Assembly (NCBI GenBank): GCA_934526125.1
Contig: CAKSZU010000063.1
Span: 1 to 12,666 of the forward strand
Source: an uncultured Faecalibacterium sp.
GTDB lineage: Bacteria > Bacillota > Clostridia > Oscillospirales > Ruminococcaceae
Reading direction: 5' to 3'
DNA: 12,666 bases
A program made the translations under genes and the position numbers. Every line of letters starts with the position of its first letter. Within the stretch, counting starts at the first letter, position 1. A model generated the notes under the pieces. It was given only the letters and a program-made list of their open reading frames with translations, was not told the origin of the DNA and made no database searches. Positions 7,231 through 12,112 of this stretch are shown piece after piece.

Positions 7231-7260
7231 TATACTAAAATTCTTTCAACATTTCGGTTG
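7231..7260. promoter_or_regulatory. Shared divergent control region of the Fe-S and Crp/Fnr genes
   Basis: The 89-base spacer contains AGTATACT (7229-7236), a perfect palindrome that gives a -10-like TATACT on both strands, with no good -35 on either side. Next to it is the inverted repeat CAAC (7247-7250), six bases, GTTG (7257-7260), a possible operator for the adjacent Crp/Fnr protein. A weak -35 together with a regulator site would fit an activator-dependent promoter. This is a reading of the sequence only. Confidence 0.4.
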
Positions 7261-7286
7261 TCATAACCACAAAAGAGGCAATTTTT

Positions 7287-7943
7287 ATGGAGAAGCTCAC
7301 ACTTCCGCTGTTCCGGGGGCTCACCCCGGAGGATCTCGGGCAGATGGACCGCTGCCGCTGCCTGCGTCAGAAGCAGTTTGCCCGCCGGGAGATCATCTTT
7401 CATGTCGGGGAGACCGTCCACGAGGTGGGCGTCGTACTCTCCGGCAGCGTCCATATCGAGAACGTGGACCCCTGGGGGAACAAAAGCATCCTGAGCCAGA
7501 CCGGGCCCGGGCAGACCTTTGCCGAGACCTATGCCTTCTGCGGCGAGCCGCTGATGGTGGACGCCGTGGCGGCCGAGGACTGCGAGGTGCTGTTCCTGGA
7601 CGTCTCGGCCCTCTCCTGCCCCCATGCAGAACACCGCTGGCAGGAACAGCTGCTGCGCAACCTGCTGCAGATCTCCATGCACAAAAACCTGTCCCTCTCC
7701 CGCCGGATCTTCTGCACCACGCCCAAGACCATCCGGGGGCGGCTGCTGACCTACCTGTCCGGGCAGGCCGTCCGGGCCGGGAAAGCGGAGTTCACCATCC
7801 CCTTCAACCGGCAGCAGCTGGCCGATTACCTCAACCTCGACCGCAGCGCCCTCTCCAAGGAGATGGGCCGGATGCGGGACGAGGGCCTGATCCGGTTCGA
7901 GAAGAGCCGCTTTACCCTCCTGCAGCCGCAGGAACTCTTATAA
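7287..7943 (+). CDS. Crp/Fnr-family transcriptional regulator
   Basis: A 218-residue regulator. Residues about 8-115 form the cyclic-nucleotide-binding-like beta barrel (for example VGVVLSGSVHIENVDPWGNK and PGQTFAETYAFCG), then a dimer helix about 117-140, then a winged helix-turn-helix with FNRQQLADYLNLDRSALSKE at 173-192 and the wing DEGLIRFEKSRFTL. The N-terminal Cys set of true FNR ([4Fe-4S]-binding) is not evident, though CRC is present at 23-25, so the signal sensed is not clear. It is divergent from the ferredoxin-like gene, an arrangement that suggests it controls that gene. AGAGG precedes the start; a two-way terminator follows closely. Confidence 0.92.
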   Translation: MEKLTLPLFRGLTPEDLGQMDRCRCLRQKQFARREIIFHVGETVHEVGVVLSGSVHIENVDPWGNKSILSQTGPGQTFAETYAFCGEPLMVDAVAAEDCEVLFLDVSALSCPHAEHRWQEQLLRNLLQISMHKNLSLSRRIFCTTPKTIRGRLLTYLSGQAVRAGKAEFTIPFNRQQLADYLNLDRSALSKEMGRMRDEGLIRFEKSRFTLLQPQELL

Positions 7944-7949
7944 TGCGAC

Positions 7950-7997
7950 AAAAAAACCGGGGCCTCTGCACGAACATACAGAAGCCCCGGATTTTTT
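7950..7997. terminator. Bidirectional terminator
   Basis: CCGGGGC (7957-7963) pairs with GCCCCGG (7984-7990), extended by TCTG (7965-7968) with CAGA (7979-7982). An A-run (7950-7956) and a T-run (7992-7997) flank it, so it ends both the regulator gene (plus) and the Ser-rich protein gene (minus). Confidence 0.92.
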
Positions 7998-8001
7998 GTT
8001 T

Positions 8002-8907
8002 TTACTTTTTGTGCTCGATGTTCTTCTGGATCCACTTTGCGCCGTCGCCGCTGCCCACAGCACTGTTGTACACGATGCTGGTCATCTCGCTGGTCAGGTT
8101 GGATTTCAGGGTCTTGTACTCCTGTTCGGCCTGATCCGCCACCGACTGATCCCGGCCGTTGTCCCGCAGATACTGCCGCAGTTCGGCCAGCAGGGCGTTG
8201 AACTCCTTGTCGCACTCGCTCTGGACACTGGTCAGCTTGGCGGTCTTGGACACCACGATGGAGATCTTCAGGGTCATGCTGCGCTCTTCCACCGGGTGCG
8301 AGATATACTCGTTGTAGGCCTCGTAGATGACGCCGTAGAGTTTGCTCTCGGTCTGGTCCCGCAGCTTTTCCAGCTGTTTAACGTACTCGTTGATCTGGGC
8401 ATCCACGGCACTCTCCGAGGAGACTGTGCTGGACGGATGGCTTTCCGGCACGCTGGAAGGGTGGCTGGAGGAAGCCGGACCGGCGGAAGCGGAGGAGGAC
8501 GTCTGCGAATGGGACGGTGCCGACAAACTGCCGGAGGAAGCAGCAGTGCTTCCGGACTCAGGCTTTGCCGCCGAAGAGACGGAAGATGCGCTGACCCGTT
8601 CGGCCTTCAGCTCCTCTTCCAGCTCTTTCAGGGTCGAGGAAGCCTCTTCCACCGCGGCAGGCTCATCGGCGAAAGACTCGCTCCCGGCCTCTTCCGCGCT
8701 GCTGCTCTCATCCGGAACCGAGGCAGAGTCCGCCATAGAGGAGGCCGGGCCGATGCCCATTTCCTCACTCATGGCCGAAGAAGGCGTCTCCGATCCGGGA
8801 CTTCCTGCGGTCCGGCTTTTCTGCTGCATCGTCAGCATCAGGATCACGGCCACCGCTGCCGCCAGAAGCAGGGCAGCGGCCAGCCGGTAAAGGTTCTTTT
8901 TCTGCAT
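8002..8907 (-). CDS. Ser-rich membrane-anchored protein of unknown function
   Basis: A protein of about 301 residues: a short basic start (MQKKNLYR), one membrane segment at about 8-26, a long low-complexity linker rich in Ser, Ala, Glu and Pro (about 30-165), and a C-terminal globular, mostly helical domain (about 170-301) with VDAQINEYVKQLEKLRDQTE and KISIVVSKTAKLTSVQSECD. The layout suggests a domain held away from the membrane on a flexible, possibly cell-wall-crossing, linker. No family is recognised. The start is uncertain: GGGAG (plus 8921-8925) is 13 bases from the ATG at 8907 and four bases from an in-frame TTG at 8916. It has its own promoter and a shared terminator, so it is a single-gene unit. 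Confidence 0.83.
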   Translation of the reverse strand: MQKKNLYRLAAALLLAAAVAVILMLTMQQKSRTAGSPGSETPSSAMSEEMGIGPASSMADSASVPDESSSAEEAGSESFADEPAAVEEASSTLKELEEELKAERVSASSVSSAAKPESGSTAASSGSLSAPSHSQTSSSASAGPASSSHPSSVPESHPSSTVSSESAVDAQINEYVKQLEKLRDQTESKLYGVIYEAYNEYISHPVEERSMTLKISIVVSKTAKLTSVQSECDKEFNALLAELRQYLRDNGRDQSVADQAEQEYKTLKSNLTSEMTSIVYNSAVGSGDGAKWIQKNIEHKK

Positions 8908-8967
8908 GGTGATCAAGATTCTCCCATTTCCGTTTTTTCTCCTGCCGGGAGGCAGTAGAACAAACTT

Positions 8968-8996
8968 ATGATATCATCTCCTGCAGGAAAATTCAA
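8968..8996 (-). promoter_or_regulatory. Promoter of the Ser-rich membrane protein gene
   Basis: Minus strand -35 TTGAAT (8996-8991) and -10 TATCAT (8973-8968) with a 17-base spacer, about 60 bases before the start codon. It is the last recognisable core-chromosome element before the phage debris. Confidence 0.72.
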
Positions 8997-9047
8997 TGGA
9001 TAAATCGTGAAAAAACGTCCGGTTCTTCCCGGCACTGACCAAATTTC

Positions 9048-9402
9048 GTCCTGTTCTGCGCGCCCGACCGGCTGGTGCTGCTCTGGCAGCAGGTGGAGGA
9101 TGATATCCTGCGGGACGTGGCCCGGCGCATCTCCAAAATGGAAGCTCTGACCCCCACGGCAAACTGGCAGCTGTGGCGCTATGAACAGACCGAAGCCCTC
9201 CGGCAGGAGCGAAGCCGGGAAGGCAGCGTGGGCGGCAAGAAGCGATTCCAAGCGCTCATATCACGATGTGCTCAACGGTGTTATAGTTCCGACAAGCGAG
9301 TCTGTACAAAATATTCCTTTTGCCAAACTTTCCGGAATGACTGATGCGCAGACATTGGCTTTGCAAAAAGCACACCATGCAGTTCTTCAGTTAGTACTAT
9401 AG
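9048..9402 (+). pseudogene. Phage minor capsid protein fragment, truncated and frame-broken
   Basis: From about 9060 the frame reads PDRLVLLWQQVEDDILRDVA, RRISKMEALTPTANWQLWRY and EQTEALRQ, which I recognise as the N-terminal part of phage minor capsid (head) proteins of Firmicute siphophages. There is no start codon or ribosome site; the reading appears cut at its 5' end near 9050. The recognisable match is lost near 9215-9240, and the sensible reading moves to another frame (SYHDVLNGVIVPTSESVQNI, then FAKLSGMTDAQTLALQKAHH), ending at TAG 9400-9402. The source of this second part is unknown. It cannot make a working capsid protein. It abuts an IS630-type remnant at its 3' end. Confidence 0.7.
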
Positions 9403-9414
9403 TAATCCAATAAA

Positions 9415-9757
9415 TTAGCATGAATAGCCACAAAAGCGAAACCGGCCAGAGCAATCATAAGAAGAAATCGTTTTGAAAGCAGCACGAACAGCATCGGGCA
9501 GTTTCGCCGTTCAGTCGAATCGAGGATAGGACAGTTGTATTTTGAGGTTTCCACAGGGGTACAGCATCAACTGCGCGAGACCCTCCCTTGGAACGGGCAT
9601 AAAATCTCGTCATATTGACATTGATCCCACTTTCATCCAGCTGTTTTTTAAGGCGGTATACAGTACCTCGATTGACAGAGAAGTTTTCAGCGACTTCTCT
9701 TGCATTGTGGGTTTTCTCCAATGCCTGAATCAGAAGTTTTCTTGCTTCATTGTGCAA
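9415..9757 (-). pseudogene. IS630-type transposase remnant with the catalytic core deleted
   Basis: The minus strand from 9757 reads HNEARKLLIQALEKTHNARE and VAENFSVNRGTVYRLKKQLDESG, the N-terminal helix-turn-helix that opens IS630-family transposases. At the other end, in a different frame (9510 to stop TAA 9417-9415), AFKTISSYDCSGRFRFCGY resembles the usual IS630 C-terminal tail. The DDE catalytic region, normally some 200 residues between these, is missing, so this is a deletion scar. The sequence near 9398-9405 has the TA-rich look of an IS630 end. No intact second end is seen near 9757; there the frame runs back into the stop codon of the antitoxin-like remnant. Confidence 0.65.
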
Positions 9758-9775
9758 CAGCCTCTGATGGGTGAA

Positions 9776-10033
9776 CTATTTGAGATCGTATTTTCGAGCA
9801 AGGGCTTCCCTTCTTGCCGTATCAGCATCCCCTTCTTCCGGCAGGATTCCTGTAAGAGAATCTGTGAGGAAAGATACGTCATGGACGGTGCCGCCAGTGT
9901 TTTCCATCTCTGCAATGGACTTGCGCAGACGGGCCGTATTCTGCTCCGAATAAAATGGGGCGAGTGCATCTCATTCTGCTTTGAATTCCGGGTCTTTCAT
10001 CTGCTCGTTCAGAAATTCATCAAAGTTGGTCAT
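9776..10033 (-). pseudogene. Antitoxin-like gene behind hicAB, interrupted by TGA
   Basis: A strong ribosome site AGGAGG (plus 10041-10046) stands seven bases before ATG 10033. The frame reads MTNFDEFLNEQMKDPEFKAE, stops at TGA (9973-9971), then continues sensibly in the same frame: DALAPFYSEQNTARLRKSI, AEMENTGGTVHDV, SFLTDSLTGILPEEGDADT and ARREALARKYDLK to TAG 9778-9776. The first 20 residues resemble the start of HigA-type antitoxins; the part after the TGA resembles C-terminal parts of small antitoxins (RelB/DinJ-like), but no DNA-binding domain is evident. It could be a mosaic made by recombination, or an intact-type gene with one nonsense change. It starts 46 bases after hicB and is probably on the same mRNA. 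Function is uncertain. Confidence 0.55.
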
Positions 10034-10079
10034 TGGAAATCCTCCTGGTACTGGAGTTTCTTTCGAGAACATGCGGCTC

Positions 10080-10457
10080 TCAGATCATGCCGAGTTCGGA
10101 TTTCAGGCCCTTTTGCAGGACACTGGAAAAGTTGATGTGCGCCGATTCGGCGGCATCGTTGAGCCAGCCGGGAATGGAAAGCGTCTTTTTGACCGGCTTG
10201 AACTGCTTCTGATATTCCTCCATATCAAACGGGACCATGGCGATAAAATCACCGGGATCCACGTGGATCGCAGAAGGAACCGAAGGTTTCGGGCAGGTCT
10301 GGCAATCTTCGAGCATCAGACCAATGGCATCCTGTGCCATGGCGACGGCTTCATCCATGGTTTCCCCCTGCGTGAAGCAGTTTTCGATGTCCGGCACGGA
10401 AACCGAATAGCCGGTTTCTTCCGGGTGAAAAATGGCGGGATAAAATATTGCGTTCAT
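10080..10457 (-). CDS. hicB: HicB-family antitoxin
   Basis: A 125-residue antitoxin that neutralises HicA and represses the operon. The N-terminal partial RNase H-like fold is visible as YPAIFHPEETGYSVSVPDIE followed by NCFTQGETMDEAVAMAQDAI. The C-terminal part, with KKTLSIPGWLNDAAESAHIN and FSSVLQKGLKSEL, looks like the small DNA-binding domain found in many HicB proteins. AAGGAGG lies just before the start, inside the 16-base gap after hicA. The gene order hicA-hicB is typical. No damage is seen. Confidence 0.93.
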   Translation of the reverse strand: MNAIFYPAIFHPEETGYSVSVPDIENCFTQGETMDEAVAMAQDAIGLMLEDCQTCPKPSVPSAIHVDPGDFIAMVPFDMEEYQKQFKPVKKTLSIPGWLNDAAESAHINFSSVLQKGLKSELGMI

Positions 10458-10473
10458 CTGGAATCCTCCTTAC

Positions 10474-10665
10474 TTACCGGGTGATCCCGGCCTGTTTGAG
10501 AATGTTCTTTTCTGCGCCGGGCTTCAGGTCCTTTGCATGGTAGGGAACAATGACGGTTTTGCCGGTGGTCGGGTTTCGGTATTTGCGGTGGGAACCGTTG
10601 GCACTGACGTAAAGAAAACCGTTCTGTTCCAGCAGGCGGCACATCTCTTTGGGTGTGAGCGGCAT
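10474..10665 (-). CDS. hicA: HicA-family mRNA interferase toxin
   Basis: A 63-residue toxin of the dsRBD-like HicA fold. It would cleave mRNA during translation stress and is held inactive by HicB. The sequence has the family features: an N-terminal helix KEMCRLLEQNGF, the catalytic GSHRKY with His26, then KTVIVPYHAKDLKPGAEKNI and LKQAGI. Length is normal and the catalytic His is kept, so the toxin is probably active. An AAGGGG ribosome site lies about ten bases before the ATG. It is first in the operon, behind a perfect-consensus promoter. Confidence 0.94.
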   Translation of the reverse strand: MPLTPKEMCRLLEQNGFLYVSANGSHRKYRNPTTGKTVIVPYHAKDLKPGAEKNILKQAGITR

Positions 10666-10698
10666 GACGGCAGAACCCCTTTCGTAATCTGTAATTTG

Positions 10699-10727
10699 AT
10701 TATATACGTAAAATACGTATATGTCAA
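10699..10727 (-). promoter_or_regulatory. hicAB promoter with embedded operator palindrome
   Basis: Minus strand -35 TTGACA (10727-10722) and -10 TATAAT (10704-10699), both perfect, with a 17-base spacer. A perfect inverted repeat fills the spacer: ATATACGTA (10702-10710), three bases, TACGTATAT (10714-10722), touching both hexamers. A repressor bound there would block RNA polymerase, so it is the likely HicB (or HicAB) operator. Confidence 0.88.
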
Positions 10728-10779
10728 GAGACCGATCAAAATTTCAAAATGGAGCATCCTCTCCGGAAAGGACAAACCT

Positions 10780-11394
10780 ATGGAACTTTACAACACCTGT
10801 ACCCGTCTGATCGAGAAGGGCAAAACCGCCGGAATGCAGAAGAAGCTGGACATCTTCTTTGCCAACGACCGTCTGACCGAGGAGGAGTATACCAAACTCT
10901 GCGCCCAGCTGGCCGCAAAGCAGAAGGTGGACGGCGTGATGCTCAAGACGGTATCCACCAACCGCAAACTGAGCAAGCGGGCAGACGGCCTGTACATCGA
11001 CCCGCAGTTTGAGCGCAATTATGCCGAGTGCAAGCGGCTGGGCATCCCCGTGGGCGTGTATTACTACACCTATGCCGTCTCCCGCGCCGGTGCGGACGCC
11101 GAGCTGGCGATGCTCAAGTCCGCCCTGACCGGCAAGACCTTTGAGCTGCCAGTGGCGGTGGACGTGGAGGACAACAAGCTCCACAGCCTTGGCAAGCAGG
11201 CCCTGACCAATCAGGTGCTTAGCGCCCTGGGCAAGCCCGTACTCCCCATCGAGTCGGCCCAGCTGGAGCAAATTGTGACCACCGGCATCACCACCGTGGC
11301 AGCCCTCGTGGCGTGGTGGCAGAACAACTCCTTCACGCCGGAAGCGATCAAGGCGGATGCCGAGTACGACCGGCTGAAGATGCAGGGCAAGTAA
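10780..11394 (+). CDS. Three-part phage lysis-module fusion (XkdX-like, GH25 endolysin middle, SPP1-type holin C-terminus)
   Basis: A 204-residue open frame made of three phage pieces. Residues 1-48 (MELYNTCTRLIEKGKTAGMQ, then DIFFANDRLTEEEY) match short XkdX-like proteins encoded before phage holins. Residues about 49-143 are the middle of a GH25 lysozyme: GVMLKTVSTN, YIDPQFERNYAECKRLGIPV, GVYYYTY, and VAVDVEDN with Asp128 and Glu130 of the DxE pair. The N-terminal GH25 strand with the first catalytic Asp, and the last strands, are missing. Residues about 144-204 (NQVLSALGKPVLP, IVTTGITTVAALVAWWQNNS, FTPEAIKADAEYDRLK) are the C-terminal two thirds of an SPP1-family holin. Both junctions keep frame. 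AAAGGA seven bases before ATG 10780 and a strong terminator suggest it can still be expressed. Lysozyme activity is doubtful. Confidence 0.82.
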   Translation: MELYNTCTRLIEKGKTAGMQKKLDIFFANDRLTEEEYTKLCAQLAAKQKVDGVMLKTVSTNRKLSKRADGLYIDPQFERNYAECKRLGIPVGVYYYTYAVSRAGADAELAMLKSALTGKTFELPVAVDVEDNKLHSLGKQALTNQVLSALGKPVLPIESAQLEQIVTTGITTVAALVAWWQNNSFTPEAIKADAEYDRLKMQGK

Positions 11395-11424
11395 ATCCTT
11401 TCTCCCACGTCAGTACATAGTAAG

Positions 11425-11470
11425 AGCCCTGCTCTCTCGGATGACCTCCGGGAAGGCAGGGCTGTTTTTT
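11425..11470 (+). terminator. Intrinsic terminator after the lysis fusion gene
   Basis: AGCCCTGC (11425-11432) pairs with GCAGGGCT (11456-11463), with partial inner pairing of CTCTCGG and CCGGG, then TTTTTT (11465-11470). Confidence 0.88.
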
Positions 11471-11519
11471 GTTTGTGCGAAGAGTATAACATAGCAGGCA
11501 GAGGGAGGATGTGGAAACA

Positions 11520-11846
11520 ATGACTGAAAAATTCGACCGCCTGCTGCGCCCGCTCGGCATCACAAGATACCGGAAGGGCTATCCCGTACTCATCCGGTGT
11601 CCGGATCTGGTACAGACCCAGCCGGACCGGCTACAGGCCCTGCAGAAAGAGATCTACATGCCCGTGGCCGATACCATGGGGCTGCGCTGGAAATCCGTCG
11701 AGAGCGTCATCCGCCGGGCTGCCACGCTGGCATGGAAGGTCAACCCGGAACGGGTGCAGGAACTGGCAGGCTATCCGTTGGCAAAGCGGCCAACTGCCGG
11801 GGCGTTTCTGGAAATGCTGTGTAATGCTTTGACTCAACGCTTGTAA
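11520..11846 (+). CDS. Stand-alone Spo0A C-terminal DNA-binding domain protein
   Basis: A 108-residue protein that aligns by eye with the effector domain of Spo0A, the sporulation master regulator, without any receiver domain. Visible marks are LLRPLGITRYRKGYPVLIRC (Spo0A has LLHELGIP..LKGY..LR), KEIYMPVADTMGLRWKSVES (KELYP.IA..F), VIRRAATLAWKVNPERVQEL for the recognition helix (ERAIRHAIEVAW), and AGYPLAKRPTAGAFLEML (FGYT...KPTNSEFIA). It would bind DNA without phosphorylation control. GGGAGG lies at 11503-11508; ATG 11520 is preferred over GTG 11511, which is too close to that site. It sits in phage-derived surroundings, between a terminator and a serine recombinase. Confidence 0.85.
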   Translation: MTEKFDRLLRPLGITRYRKGYPVLIRCPDLVQTQPDRLQALQKEIYMPVADTMGLRWKSVESVIRRAATLAWKVNPERVQELAGYPLAKRPTAGAFLEMLCNALTQRL

Positions 11847-11980
11847 GTTACTTTTAATCTGTTCCAAGCTCAAAAAGTGGGTTGCGCAGTGGGTTTGAGT
11901 AAAAGAAAAGCCCCCAGAAACTTACGTTTCTAGGTGCTATTTCTTGGTGGGCGCGGGTGGACTACGCAAGCCGCGCATCT

Positions 11981-12005
11981 AAAAAAGCCCCACTGGGGCT
12001 TTTTT
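11981..12005. terminator. Bidirectional terminator-like perfect palindrome
   Basis: AAAAAAGCCCC (11981-11991), loop ACT, GGGGCTTTTTT (11995-12005). The arms are fully complementary over 11 bases, with an A-run and a T-run, so it can work in either direction. Confidence 0.8.
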
Positions 12006-12073
12006 GCCGCCGGGACGTATGGCGGCGGCCGATGCTGTTCGAATCCACCCTTGCAATCCTTTACAAAGTCTGG

Positions 12074-12112
12074 ATAAAACAGAAACTCCAGCGTCATGAT
12101 AACGCTGGAGTT
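12074..12112 (-). terminator. Possible terminator of the serine recombinase gene, overlapping its stop codon
   Basis: On the minus strand, AACTCCAGCG (12112-12103) and CGCTGGAGTT (12093-12084) form a perfect ten-pair stem, followed by a broken T-rich tract (TCTGTTTTAT). The TGA stop codon of the recombinase lies in the loop (12096-12094). Confidence 0.55.

Larger units (their letters stand above)
11869..12112. repeat. Hairpin-dense, repeat-bearing spacer next to the recombinase
   Basis: No gene is seen between 11847 and 12093. The spacer holds GTGGGTT twice with a 12-base period (11877-11883, 11889-11895); the direct repeat TTCTTGGTGG at 11941-11950 and 12111-12120; and hairpins AGAAAC/GTTTCT near 11917-11932, GCGCGG/CCGCGC (11951-11956, 11971-11976), AAAAAAGCCCC/GGGGCTTTTTT (11981-12005), GCCGCC/GGCGGC (12006-12011, 12021-12026) and AACTCCAGCG/CGCTGGAGTT (12084-12112). 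It may contain the end or attachment region of the recombinase element. Confidence 0.55.

Noticed and set aside
9971..9973. In-frame TGA of the antitoxin-like ORF read as selenocysteine or tryptophan
   Set aside because: No SECIS-like hairpin was evident just after it, and the other genes of the window end at TGA normally, so recoding is unlikely.
10695..10723. Weak plus-strand promoter (TTTGAT, 17 bases, TATATG) over the hicAB operator that might serve the lysis fusion
   Set aside because: Both hexamers are poor and arise from the operator palindrome; not enough to annotate.
12031..12050. tRNA-like T-loop sequence GTTCGAATCC in the hairpin spacer
   Set aside because: The flanking bases do not pair as a T stem, and no acceptor or anticodon arm can be built around it. 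It may be an attachment-site remnant but is not a tRNA gene.
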